A stretch of 64,000 nucleotides of DNA, from the NCBI GenBank assembly GCA_050084985.1, contig JBITNC010000001.1:119722001-119786000 (forward strand). Direction: 5' to 3'. Of this stretch, positions 10,991-22,389 are shown piece after piece; positions within the stretch are counted from its first letter, which is position 1, and the number at the start of each line of letters is the position of its first letter. This DNA comes from Nageia nagi. Lineage: Eukaryota > Pinophyta. Both the position numbers and the translations under genes were made by a program. The notes beneath the pieces were generated by a model. The model did no database searches. It had not been told where the DNA came from and saw only the letters and a program-made list of their open reading frames with translations.

Positions 10991-13246
10991 ATGGAAGTCT
11001 TTAGATCTTTCTCAGAAAACCACTTTGTGCATATCCTATGATCATTGCATTCTATGGAATTATATCTACATCATCCAAATCAAATAGTTTAAGTTAATAC
11101 CTATTGTATCCATGAATTGCATATCCTCCAATCATTTATTTCCATCAAATTATCTTTGCATCATGCATCTTATTAAATAATTCTTGTAGTTTATGTATTC
11201 TTTTTGTATGCATGCCTATCAAGGAATTCACAACCATCATATTTGATGAAAAACCATTTTCAACTACTCTTTAATGTATGTCCATGCCTTCTTCTAGAGT
11301 TCTCATGGTGGAACATACTAGAAGAATTCAAGAAAAGGTTGTAGAGTTTGGATTTACACATGATAATTGTATCTTCTTAAAAATCTTTAGAACCTTATCA
11401 AAAAAACCCATTTTTTGCATATCTTACAATAATTTCATTCCATGAACTTGTGTCTACATCATGAAAATCAAGTATTTCAATGGCATTCTTATTGTATCCA
11501 TGAATTATATATCCTGAAATCATTGCATTTCATAAAACTTTATTTGCATAATGCATCTTATTAAACAATTCCTATGCTTTGTGTATTCTTCCATATTTTG
11601 CATACATGCCTATTATGGCATTCCCAACCATAACATTTGATGCACAACAAATTTAAACTACTCTTTTATGGATTTCCATACCTTATTTGAGATCTCCCAT
11701 GGTGGCATATGATGGATGAATGTTGGCAAAGTTCATTAAGTTTTTCTTTACATCTGACAATTGCATCTTCTTAAAAATCTCTATAGCCTTCTTATAAAAT
11801 CCATTTTTTGCATATCGTATGATCATTACGTTCCATGAAAATATGATTTCATCATTCATATTAAGTATTTTAATGGAATACCTATTGTATCCATGAATTG
11901 CATTCCCTCCAATCATTACATTCCATCAAATTGTATTTGCATCATGTTGCTTGTTAAACAATTCTTGTTTTATATGTATTCTTCCACATTTTGTGTACAT
12001 TCCTATCAAGGCATTCAAAACCATAACATTTAATGTAAAACCATTTTAAACAACTCTTTTATGGATTTCCATACCTTCTTCTAGAGCTCCCATTATGGAA
12101 CACGTTGGAACAACGTTGGTAAAGGTTTTAGAGTTTGGATGTATACTTAATAATTTCATATTTTTAAAAGTCTCTAGACCCTTTTTAAAACCCATTTTGT
12201 ACATAACCTATGATCATTGTATTTTATGAAACTATGTATGCATAATTTAGATCAAATATTTTAATTATATCCTTGTTATTTCCATGAATTACATATCCTC
12301 CAATCATTGCATTCAATAAAATTATTTCTACATCATGCATCTTGTTAAACAATTCTTGTGCTTTGTGTATTCTTCCATATTTTGCATATATGCCTATCAA
12401 GGAATTCACAACACAAAATCTAATGCAAAACCATTTGAAAATACTCTTTTATTGATGTACATACCTTCCCCTAGAGCTCACATGATGGAACATGCTTGAA
12501 GAATATTGGTAAAGGTTTCAAAGTTTGGCTTCATACCTAACATTTCATTTGCTTAAAAGTCTCTAGAAACTTCTTAGAAACCCCATTTTTTGCATATAAT
12601 TCAATAATTACATTACATAAAACTATATTTATATCATACAAATAAAATTCTTTAGGGTTATACTTAATGTAGCCATGAGTTACACTTCCTCCAAACATTG
12701 CATTCCATCAAACTATGTTTTATGCCATGCATCTTGTTAAACAATTTCCATGCTTTGTGTATTCTTCTAAATTTTAAATACATGCCTATCAAGGTGTTCA
12801 TAACCTTAAAATTTGATGCAAAACCATTTTCAACTACTCTTTGATGGATTTCCATACCTTCTTCTATATCTCCCATGGTGGCACATATTGTAAGAATGCA
12901 AGCAAAGGTTATAGAGTCTAGCTTTACATTTGACAATTGCATATGCTTAAAAATCTCTAGAACCTTTTCATAAAATTTATTTTTTTCATATCTTATGATC
13001 ATTTCATTCCATAAAAGTATTTTTTCACCATGTATATAAAATATTTTAAGGGCATCCTTATTGTAGCCATGAATTTCTTATCCTCCAATCATTGCATTCC
13101 ATCAAACTATGTCTACATCATGCATCTGTTTAAAAAGAATTTGCATTTTATTTCTTCTTCCATATTTTGCATACATACCTATCAGGGTAATCACAACCAT
13201 AACTTTTAATGCAAAACCATTTTCAACTACTCTTTTATGGATGTCT
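10991..13246 (-). pseudogene. Minus-strand PPR pseudogene array
   Basis: The minus strand gives many PPR blocks. The best are 13002-12664 (GDIEEGMEIHQRVVENGFAS, VMNTLIGMYLKFRRIHKA, NKMHG), 12409-12224 (MNSLIGIYAKYGRIHKAQEL, NKMHDVEIILLNAMIGGY) and 11916-11683 (FSWNVMIIRYAKNGFYKKAI, EIFKKMQLSDVKKN). The repeated block of about 300 bases (helix set, SWTAMIGGY, then KPNSTTFA) recurs at least six times, each copy broken by stops. The repeats are close in sequence to the plus-strand copies at 6160-9295, so both arose from one PPR subfamily and now lie in opposite orientation. The array continues after copia A at 21103 and after element C at 30437. Confidence 0.85.
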
Positions 13247-13744
13247 TGAAAGAATTTAAATATAAGATGAACAACTCTAAACTCCTAAGATCATATGAAA
13301 GCTCACAATACACATCTGACAAACTCACAAAGCAATCTCACAAAGATAACTCAAGATGTAACTGGTTCCTCCAACTAGGAGTACATCCACTAACTAGATA
13401 TCTCTTCTTAACAAATATAAACTCTTACAATACTCCTACATTTTTCTCCTAAACACTATCCTATAGCATAACTTTACTCCATAAATTGGTGTATGATCCA
13501 AAGAGGGATCCTTCTATTTATAGGAAAAAATCTCTCTTTAGATCACCCTTTTACCCAATGTACAAAATCATAAAATGCACATCCTTTTACCTAAGGGGCA
13601 TGCTCATGACATGGAGTCTGGGATAAGTTACATTATCATATTTGCTTAAATACTTAAGGTATCAAATGATACCCTTAATTATTAATGAACTTACATAAAA
13701 TATTATTACAAAAACCTTACAATAATGCATTATACATTCCAAAA
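13247..13744 (-). repeat. 3' LTR of copia A
   Basis: Plus-strand start TGAAAGAATTTAAAT, end ACATTCCAAAA. It aligns along its full length with 20608-21102, for example the shared GGTTCCTCCAACTAGGAGTA (13364) and CTTTTACCCAATGTACAAAA (13548). On the minus strand a TATAAATA box is read from 13515-13522. The element-sense start TTTTGGAATG corresponds to TGTTAGAATT in copia B, so the TG end has decayed. Confidence 0.9.
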
Positions 13745-13755
13745 CTCCCCTTTAA
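13745..13755 (-). promoter_or_regulatory. Polypurine tract of copia A
   Basis: On the minus strand TTAAAGGGGAG lies immediately before the 3' LTR. The same place in copia B holds AAGGGGGAG. This is the plus-strand DNA priming site of LTR retrotransposons. Confidence 0.75.
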
Positions 13756-14460
13756 TGAAATATTGGGATAGAATGAATAAAAGAGAAGAAGAAGCAAAAG
13801 TAAGAGAGTTCTCCTCCAAATAGATACAATGGAGATGAGAACTTTTTACATATTTGTGAAGTAAGAAAGATCTAGTTTGAGACTCACTAATTTGTCAAAT
13901 ACAATCATTAACCATAATTGATTTCAATGTACATGAAAATAGTCATCCAACTGGAAGTCATGAAGAGTCTTCCAAGAGCTTGCATACCTACAATAAGTAA
14001 CCTGCAATCTCAAAGGAACTTGCAAGTCATAAGTAGCTCAAATAATAAGATCAGTTATATGCAACATATTAATATCAATAAGAATAGATAAATCACACAA
14101 ATTCCATCATGAACTAATCAATGTTGCACTATAAGTCATCATGAAGATGCCATGCCAAAAACTCAAAGTCACCTATTGTATATAAAATATGTGTTGATTA
14201 TCATCACAAAATAGAGGATGCACATACAAGTTCCTCACATATGGATAACTAAATAGTTCCAAAAGAATATAAGAATTCCACAAACATGGATAACTGAACA
14301 ATGCTAAAATTGGCTAATCTTTTGCTTTAAAAATTTTTACAACAAGTTCCTCATGTAGAGCAAACTTACCATGAAGATGTACAATAAAATCAACACTATA
14401 CAACACAAAATCCTTCTAGGGGTGAAGTTATCATCACAAACATGAATTCAATACAAGAAT
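13756..14460 (-). other. 3' untranslated region of copia A
   Basis: About 700 bases between the end of pol and the polypurine tract with stops in all frames. Segments such as GTTCCTCATGTAGAGCAAACT (14345) match, reversed, the 3' region of copia B near 49005-49025, so it is the element's own untranslated tail. Confidence 0.6.
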
Positions 14461-15860
14461 TCAAACTTCACTTCCCCTTGAGGAAAACTTCACCAACCTA
14501 ATAGCATCCCTAAGCTTATAGAATTGAGCTTCTAGGAGGGTATTAGTGAACAAATTAGTGAAGTTCAAGGTGAATGGACGATACTCTAGGTGTATGATGC
14601 CATTAAGAACCTTTTTCCTAATAAAATGTGCATTGATTTCCACATGTTTTGTTCTCTATTGGAAAATAGGATTTTTAGCCAAAGAAATAGCTAACTGATT
14701 ATATGAAGAAATCAAAGATGAGCCACCTTGATTATACCTAATTTATTTTAGAAGATGCCTTAACCAAATGGCTTTCTAAGCTACAATAGACATAACATGG
14801 TATTTAACTTCTATTCTTAAAAGAGAAATAATAGGGTGCTTTTTAGAAGCCTAAGAGATAGAACCTAAACCAATGCTAAACACATACATAGAAGTTGATT
14901 TGCTATCATCTCTATCCCCCCCATAGTTAGAATCTGAGAATCTAGAGAGAACAAATGAGGGTAACTTAGAATACTTGAGAGCAAGATCCTTAGTCCTTGC
15001 AACATACCTCAAGATTTATTTAACAACATTGAGGTGCTCAACATATAGTTTCTATATGAATTATGCCATCAAATTCATTGCAAAGGTAATATCTAGCCTA
15101 GATATAGTTAAATACAAAAGACTACCAATTTATTACCTATAAGCTGTAGCATGAGCTAATTGAGAGTTGGAGCTTAGAGAAAAAGTGAATCCAGGAGAGA
15201 CTAGGATCATAACATATCTAATTCCTTCATCCTAAACTTCTACAAGATGTTTGATATATACTTAGATTAACTAAGATAAGTACAATCCTTGTATTGATAT
15301 ATTTACATTCCAATATAGTAGTGCAAGAGACCAAGATTAGTCATTTCAAATGTTACCTTAAGTTTGGATATGCACTCTTGAATGATATCATCATTGTTCC
15401 TAGTAATCAAAAGGTCATCCACATAAAGGAGAATCATAACCACATCTTTTTTCTAATTGAACACGTATATATTAGAGTCAAAAAAACACTTGGAGAAACC
15501 AATGTCTACAAATTACCATGAAATCTTCTTGAACCAAGCTCTAGGTGCTTGCTTAAGTCCATATAATGATTTCTTTAGCTTGCACACAAAAGAATCTTTG
15601 CCTTCCATAATAAACCCTTCTACTTGATTCATGAGGATTTCCACATCTAACTCATCATTAAAAAATGCACTCTTGATATCAAGTTGAAAAACTTTCCATC
15701 CTTGAGCTACAGAAAGAGCAAGCATAATCTTTATAGTAGGCATTTTTGCCATGGGAGAAAAGGTTTCTTCATAATCTACATCATATTTTTGATCAAAACC
15801 TTTAGCTACTAACCTTGCTTTTTATTTCTCAATATCTCCAATTGAATTGAACTTGACCTT
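14461..15860 (-). pseudogene. Copia A reverse transcriptase and RNase H
   Basis: The minus strand at 15752-15513 reads MPTIKIMLALSVAQGWKVFQ, LDIKSAFFNDELDVEILMNQ, then CKLKKSLYGLKQAPRAWF, the canonical copia RT fingers and palm. The polymerase motif LLYVDDLLI is still present near 15411-15437. Upstream (15860-15760) is KGFDQKYDVDYEETFSPMAK. The end of RNase H, HFIRKKVLNGIIHLEY and EAQFYKLRDAIRLV, lies at 14643-14461. The middle (14650-15290) has numerous stops. The domains would copy element RNA into DNA in the cytoplasmic particle. This part is less decayed than copia B. Confidence 0.85.
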
Positions 15861-17120
15861 GTAGATCCACTTATTGCCAATCAGATTCTTCTTATTGGGA
15901 TAAGGAACTAAGTCCTAAGTTTTATTTTTTATAAGCATCTCATACTCCACTTTCCTAGCTTCCATCTAGCACTCATGCTTAGAAGCTTCTTTGAAGGTTG
16001 AGAGATCATTATTGTTGTCAATATTAGAAAATAAATATTTATTCAAGGTCATGCTTTTTGTTACCATTTGAGTTGGAGAGTTTTGTTCCTAAGGTGACTT
16101 ATCTACATTAATATCTAACTAGCTAGGTGCAACTAAAGAGTTCTTTAGATCATCAACATCCTTATTAGAAGTATATTCTTTAGGAAGTTCATTGAACTTT
16201 ACATCCCTTGAAATAAACATAGCTTTATAGGATGGAGAGTATAGCCTGTAACCTCTATGTTGACTATCATAACCCACAAAGATGCATTTTTTAGCTCTTT
16301 TTCATACTTTTTCATTTTCTTAGAAATAATGTAGGAGAATTCTTCACAACCAAACACCCTAAGGTGAGAAATGTTAGGTTTTCTTCTTAACCATTCCTCA
16401 AAAGGATTTTTAACCTAAATGGCTTTTATAGGACACCTATTTAAGTTGTAAATAATAGTTCTCATAGCTTCACCCCATAAGAAACTAGGAAGATTATCTA
16501 GCATGCATCTAGCCATCTTCATCATTGTTTTATTTTTTCTTTTGGCAACATTATTTTGCCAAAGAATGTATGGAATTGTAAACTACCTCTTGATTCCATA
16601 CTTAGTACAATAATCATTGAATTCATTTCTATTATATTCTCTCCCATTATCTGATCTAAACATCTTGATTTTAAGGTTAATTTGATTCTCAAAAAAGACC
16701 TTAAAAACCTTACAACTCTTAAAGATTTGATCCTTGTGCTCAAGTAGATACCCAAAAGTCATCCTATTAAAGTCATAATGAAGGTTAAGATGAAAGATTC
16801 TCCTCTAAGCAACTTAGTCTAAAATGAACCTGTCAAATTTGAATGCAAAAGTTGAAGAGGTTGATATGCTCTTGTTTCCTTATCTTTTTAAAACTTTTAT
16901 CTATGCATCTTGCCAAGAATGCACTTCTCACATAGACAAAGTGAAGGATAAATTGAAGGAAAACCTTCAACAAGTTCTTGATCTTTTCATGACTTGAATA
17001 ATTGTATGGTTAAGGTTCCCTAAACATTGGTGCTAAAGATTTTTTCTAAAACACACACTTGCAGCAAGACACATCTTTAATGGAACTTGATCTATAATGT
17101 ATAGATCATCTTTTATTGAT
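15861..17120 (-). pseudogene. Copia A integrase and integrase-RT linker
   Basis: Minus-strand reading gives KPNISHLRVFGCEEFSYIIS (about 16390-16310) and the core segment around 16790-16720 (LTFI, then FGYLLEHKDQ in mixed frames, best seen at 16755-16522). FLWGEAMRTIIYNLN is at about 16490-16440. The zinc-binding HHCC segment is badly decayed near 16880-16990. The linker 15861-16260 keeps SFKEASKHECWMEA-like and PKEY-like segments. Integrase would insert the cDNA; here it is fragmented. Confidence 0.75.
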
Positions 17121-17480
17121 CCTTTAACCAATGTGGCAAGTCCTTTCTTAATGTGCTAGGATTGAGAGTTGAACCCAAAAGAGAACCCTTTTTTAGCAAC
17201 TTGGATCATGGAGAGAAGGTTCATCCTAATCTTAGGAAGATAGAGCACATTGTCAAGAACCTTCCCATGAATAAGCACACTCCCAATTCTTTGAATTTCA
17301 AGGGTAGAGTTATCACCTATCACAACCATACCTTTTCTATACTTATGAAATTTCTCAAATTTTTTCTTTTAAAAGCATAGGTGATTAGTGCAACTAGAAT
17401 CAATAATCTAATCAGATGAAAAAAAGTAAGATAAGGAGTAGAGTGTCACGGTAAAATGAGCTTGAATATTCTTTTTTCCT
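17121..17480 (-). pseudogene. Copia A protease/pre-integrase region
   Basis: The minus strand over this region keeps VIGDNSTLEIQRIGSVLI-like and KVLYLPKIRMNLLSM-like segments (about 17320-17210), the C-terminal half of the copia aspartic protease and the start of the GAG-pre-integrase domain. The stretch near 17400 gives WIIDSSCTNH-like codons, so the protease active-site Asp appears to be retained, but the frame is broken around it. Confidence 0.6.
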
Positions 17481-18440
17481 TTGTAATTATTTACATTTTC
17501 ATTACCTTTATTCTTTTACTCTTTTTTTTTGTAGAAATCAACTTCTTTGTGACCTTGGATGCCACAATAGTTAAAATTACCATCAAACTTTTCCTTAGGA
17601 TATAGATTGTTTTCTTTTCCTTTTCCAACTCTTTGCTTGAAGTGGTTGTTGTTGTCATTGTTTCCACTACTATTGTTATTCATATTATTACCATTGTTAC
17701 CATTATTCCTATTATTATTGTTGCCATTACCTCTTTTCTAAAACCTTTTGGAGGAAGAAGGATAATATTTCTTTTGATACTTGAACTTCTTCTTAAAAAG
17801 AGTTTTGGTTTCTCCAAGAGCAATGTTATTATCCTTAGGAGAAGAAATCAACACCTTATTGTTAAGGGTTTTCTCATACTTTAAAAGGTACCTAGAAAGG
17901 TTTTCAAGGGAGAAGACTTCTTCATCATCATCAAGCCTTGTTTTTATAATTGTTACAAATTTTCCAAACTTTTAAGAAAGGTTTTAAAGAATGATGAAGA
18001 CCATGAACTCATCATTGATCCAATTGCACCCATAAGCAACAAGTTGGGTCCTTAGATAAATGATTTTATTCAAGTAGATGAAAATATTTTTATCTTCTCC
18101 TTAATGATTTTGGACCAACTTTTGGAGAATGGTAAACCTTCTTAAAAAATTTGAACCAAGGTAGATTTTCTTAAGCTTATCCCAAGATTCCTTCATCGAG
18201 GTTGAAGAGGAAATCATCAAGAGCACATCATCTAAAATTGCATGCTAAATCATGGAGTTTCAACTCATTCTTTATGTTGTAAGCCTCTAGTGCCTTCTCA
18301 TCTATAGGAGGTACAAGGTTCTCATTCATTATTTTCCAAAGCCTCCTTACTTGTAATTCAGCTCTCATTCAAGGTTTCCAAATACCAAATTTGGAACCAT
18401 CAAGAATGTGTTTGGGTAAAAATAAGTCTTCCATTTGCTA
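17481..18440 (-). pseudogene. Copia A gag with zinc knuckle
   Basis: The minus strand starts with a short N-terminus at about 18434 (MEDLFLPKHILDGSKFGIWK), then MRAELQVRRLWKIMNENLVP and PIDEKALEAYNIKNELKLHD, the UBN2-type Gag of copia elements. An Asn/Gly-rich linker (17750-17640) precedes a degenerate knuckle NYCGIQGHKEVDF (about 17570-17530), in which the first and last Cys are lost. A plus-strand open frame at 17633-17884 is only the shadow of the Asn-rich linker. Gag forms the particle and binds RNA. Confidence 0.8.
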
Positions 18441-20523
18441 CATAATGATGTGAAAAAGTAATAAGCATGTGATTTAATAAACAATATTATATGTTAATTT
18501 TTAACCAAGTAAATAATACATGTTAAATTTAACACTAGAGACATGCTTGATTTGATCACAAGTGTAAATGTTTTACAACTCAAATAATCTATGCACTCAA
18601 ATACATTTCTTATCTCAAGAACCATAGATGTAGAGTAAAATTATTGAGGCTTGTTTTCTTGTCTAAAATTAGGTCTTCATGTGGATACCCACATAAGAGG
18701 AGCCTAAGTACTACCAATCCTCAACTAATTCACCTTGGTAAGTATTATACTCTTATAAGGAGAAGTACCTACTATTTTTTAAGGTTATGACATATATTGA
18801 ATTAGCCAAATTATTAATCTTGACTAGGTTTTAAGTTCTCTTAGGTTATCAGGATAATCCCTAAATAGATGTGTAGACATGTGGTATCACTACACACATG
18901 CTTCTCCACCTATTGGAGTTATGTTTAGACCAATAGAGGAATTAGGGGCAATTGAGAAGTATGGACTTTTCACCATTTGGATCATAAAATTTAAAGGTTC
19001 TAGTCTACCTATCCTCACCTCATGGCTCCCTAAATAAGTCATGTTGCAAAATGTACATGTGGTTGTGTTCATTTTAGGGGGTTGCTCATATCAATGTTTG
19101 CATTTTTGTTTGCACAAGAAAATAAATCAAAATAAGAAATATGAAGTAAAATATCATAAGTAAAAATAACATCCATTCAAAATTTGAAACCTAAGTGTCA
19201 AATGGGTTTTATTTACGAACCCTTAAAGGACATATTTACAACATTTCTTATTTTGCATAAGTTCATTCCAAACTTTGCATAAAATTAGAGAAGTATCATA
19301 ACTTAAAAATTTAAGTAATAAGCATGCATTATTTGACTTAAAAAAAATTTAAGCATCTAAAAAAAATTAAGTCCTTAAGAATGTATCATTAACTTTGAAC
19401 AATTAAGTACTAAGCATGCATTTAACTTTTAAGTAGTAAGCATTAACTTAAAATTTAAGCTTTAAGCATAAACTTAAAAATTATGCAAGCAACGTGCATT
19501 AAAATTTAAGCAAAAAATACAAATTACAAATTCCCCCTTTTTACTTAAAGTTGAACCCTTAAAGATAGCATACTTAGCTTAACTTAATACTTTTAGCACT
19601 TTTAGAAAGTACTATCATTATGTTAATAAAAGCAAATTTTGAATTTATTAATCATAATGTCAAAAGCTTAAGTATTTGAAGTAAAAAATAGAAAAGAATT
19701 ACTTTTAAGTAAAAAATACATTTTACCCTTCCCAAAGCAATTATAGGCATTTTAATCTAATATTTAAGTAAAATAATAAAAATTTGTCCTCCCATTGTTT
19801 ACTTACAAAAATTTAGACAATATGATACCTTCAATAGATACTTAGGTAAAAAAATGCTAATTTTTACCATAGTAAAATTACACTACAATTATCATTTTGC
19901 CTAAGTAAATTAAAAAGGTAAAAGGTTATACTTGTATGTAAAAAAATCCATTTTTACTTACATAGAAAGTAAACATATTGCCACATTTTCTAAAATTAGG
20001 AGAGCTATGAAGGAGTAATGATGAAAATTTTACTCATTATGTATTTTAGGCCATCTACTTACCCTAAGTAATGTAATTCATGATACACATGATTATAATG
20101 TATTAAATTCTAAGTATAAGTGCTTATAAGTGCATTTATTAGAAATAAATGGCTTGCAAGTAAGCAAAAACAATATTGAATGCCCACCAAAAAGGAGTAT
20201 ACATTTCCTTCTATTTAATGGAAACATCATGGCTTGCAAGTAATCAATCAAAAATTATTAAATATTATTTTGACCAACAAAAGGATAAGAGTTAAGGAAG
20301 GGGCTTATGTATGAAGTGTATGGTGGTAAAAATAAAAAAAAATCAAGTCCATCCAACTTCCCTATGTGCAAAGTTTAGAAGAAGCTACCACACAACCATG
20401 AGCAAAGAGGAGGTGGTGTTGAGTGGAGGAGGGTACCATGAGGATCTAGGAGAGGCCATGGTGAATTAGAGGAGGATATAAGGAGCTGGGAGAGGTCACA
20501 ATGGGGTAGAGGAGGTTGTGAGG
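18441..20523 (-). other. 5' leader of copia A, with block conserved in copia B
   Basis: Over 2 kb without a convincing gene. The block 18620-19060, read on the minus strand, matches copia B at 41849-42220 (shared GGGAGCCATGAG, TCTATTGGTCTA, GTGTGTAGTGATACCA and GACCTAATTTTAGACAAG-like runs). 19100-20330 is AT-rich with repeated TTTAAGTA/AACTTAAG words. 20340-20523 is a GA-rich stretch (GAGGAGG words), in about the place where copia B has a GC-rich minisatellite. Confidence 0.6.
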
Positions 20524-20607
20524 AGGAACATATTACATATTGACCTTTATTTATGACTTTAGTAGGGTGACCTTTGGGTATCTACTTGAGCACAAGGATC
20601 AAACCTT
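20524..20607 (+). pseudogene. Inverted integrase fragment beside the copia A 5' LTR
   Basis: The plus strand reads GTYYILTFIYDFSRVTFGYL followed by LEHKDQTF, the copia integrase core segment. The same segment occurs in the correct minus orientation at about 16727-16810 of this element and on the plus strand of copia B at 46285-46370. It is directly against the LTR, where a primer-binding site is expected. It is short (84 bases) but unmistakable. Confidence 0.8.
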
Positions 20608-21102
20608 TGAGAGTTTTTAAACTCACAATACAACTCTAAACTCCCAAGATCATATGAAAGCTCATAATACATATCTAAAAAACTCACAAAGTAATCTCAC
20701 AAAGATAACACAAGATGTAAGTGGTTCCTCCAACTAGGAGTACATCCACTAACTAGATCTCTCTTTTTAACAAATATGAACTCTTACAATCCTTGTACAC
20801 TTTTTTCTAAACAATATCCTATAGCATAACTTTACTCCACAAATTGGTGTATGATCTAAAGATGGAGCCTTATATTTATAGGCCAAAATCCCTCTTTGAA
20901 TCACCCTTTTACCCAATGTACAAAAGCATGACATGCATATCCTTTTACCCAAGGGGCATGCTCATGACATGGAGTGTAGGACAAGTTACATTATCATATT
21001 CACTTAAATACTTAAGGTATAAAATGATACCCTTAAGTATTAGTGAACTTAAATATAATATTATTACAAAACCTTTACAATAATGCATTATACATTCCAA
21101 AA
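20608..21102 (-). repeat. 5' LTR of copia A
   Basis: It matches 13247-13744 along its full length. Plus-strand start TGAGAGTTTTTAAACTCAC, end TACATTCCAAAA. A TATAAATA box is read on the minus strand from 20873-20880. The small open frames at 20767-20952 and 20844-21083 lie inside the LTR and are not genes. Confidence 0.9.
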
Positions 21103-21662
21103 TGTCCATACCTTCTTCAAGAGCTTCCATGGTGAAACATGCTGCAAGAATGCAGGCAAAGCTTGTAGAGTTTGGATTTATACCTAACAATTGCATTTGC
21201 TTATCATTACAATCCATGAGATTATATATGTATCATTCATATTATCAAACAATTCACAATCCTTATGTATTCATCCACATTTTTCATACATGTATATAAG
21301 ATTTTTCATGGCCCTCATCCACTACACCTACATGGTCAAATGCAAGTAGAATACATACAAAGGTTATGCTACTAATGATGGTTACCAAGTGCTTAATTAG
21401 ATTAAAGAGTTTAATGGAATCCTAGATGTAGCCATGAATTGCATGTGCTACAATCATTGCAGTCCATGAAACTATATGTGCATCATGCATCTTATCAAAT
21501 AATTCTTAAGCCTTGTGTATTCTTCCACATTTTGCATACATGTCTATCAGGGTGGTGACAACCATAATATTTAATGAGAACCATTTTCAACTATTATTTG
21601 ATGGATTTTCATACCTTATTGGAGAGATCCATGGTGGAACATGCTAATAATGTTGCAAAACG
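21103..21662 (-). pseudogene. PPR pseudogene, continuation between two insertions
   Basis: Immediately beyond the copia A LTR the minus strand reads LLGINPNSTSFACILAACFT and MEALEEGMDIL (21217-21108). Further right are HVGVVDEGHEK (about 21340-21310), VCILLACDH, and DAHIVSWTAMIVAHAIHGYI-like helices (21500-21430). The segment ends at AAACG (21658-21662), the decayed target duplication of element C. It is the same PPR array as 10991-13246. Confidence 0.8.
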
Positions 21663-22389
21663 TGTTATAACTAAAATAATAAATATTAGGGTTATTTATA
21701 GAATAATTAAATTCATCAATTAACTAATTATAATAGGAAATTGATGATATGAAAGATGAAAATAACCTACTTAACCTTAACCTATCAAAAATAGATTAAC
21801 AAAAGATACAAACCTATGCTTTACCTATGATGGTTAATGGAGGTGAAATTTGATTGAAAGAGGATGAATGATGAGCTTCCCCAAAATATGAAGCCACCAA
21901 TATGGCCTCAACCCAATGGTAGCTCTAGAAACCCAATGATAGCACCCAATTACCATTCCAACATGCCTTGCCATTTAGCTTAATGTATTTATCCTACATT
22001 TGATGTGCCAAATCTTGATCATGAAGGGATAAAATATCATAGTAATGTAGAGCTCATAGTATAACAAAATCTAGAGATGATAGGTGGTGTTAAGAAACAC
22101 CGATCAAGATTGACATAAGTATATTGCTAGCTATTAAGTATTTGGTATTATATCATGTCATGTCATATCAATGATCATGCATAACCCCTCCACCTTTATA
22201 GGAAATAGGTCTAATGCTAAGGCTCCTTCTTAGTCTTATCGTGATGATGAGATGACTTGTTACCATAAAACATAAAGATATATGAGAGAAGACATGGAAA
22301 AGAGCATTTATTTAATAAATTAAATAAATCATTTCAAATATCTAAAAAGGTATTTTAATTAAATCAAAATTCCTTTTTAGAAGTTAATA
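21663..22389 (-). repeat. 3' LTR of element C
   Basis: It aligns throughout with 29710-30436: TTATTTATAGAATAATTAAATTC (21692), ATAACCCCTCCACCTTTA (22181) against CATTTA, AATAAATTAAATAAATCATT (22312). On the minus strand a TATAAAGG lies at 22193-22200. Confidence 0.9.

Larger units (their letters stand above)
13247..21102 (-). mobile_element. Ty1/copia retrotransposon A, decayed, inserted in PPR pseudogene
   Basis: Two direct LTRs (13247-13744 and 20608-21102) enclose minus-strand gag, protease, integrase, RT and RNase H in copia order. The flanking PPR reading is continuous across the insertion (...CTTTTATGGATGTC | CATACCTTCTTC). The target duplication is about 5 bases: TGTCT at 13242-13246 and TGTCC at 21103-21107. 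The polypurine tract is present. The usual primer-binding site is missing and is replaced by an inverted integrase fragment. It is related to copia B at 39451-50062. Confidence 0.9.

Noticed and set aside
17633-17975. Plus-strand open frames with Val/Ile-rich sequence
   Set aside because: They are the antisense of the Asn/Gly-rich linker of copia A gag.
20767-21299. Several open frames on both strands around 20.8-21.3 kb
   Set aside because: They lie in the copia A LTR or are antisense to the PPR remnant; the LTR match to 13247-13744 explains them.
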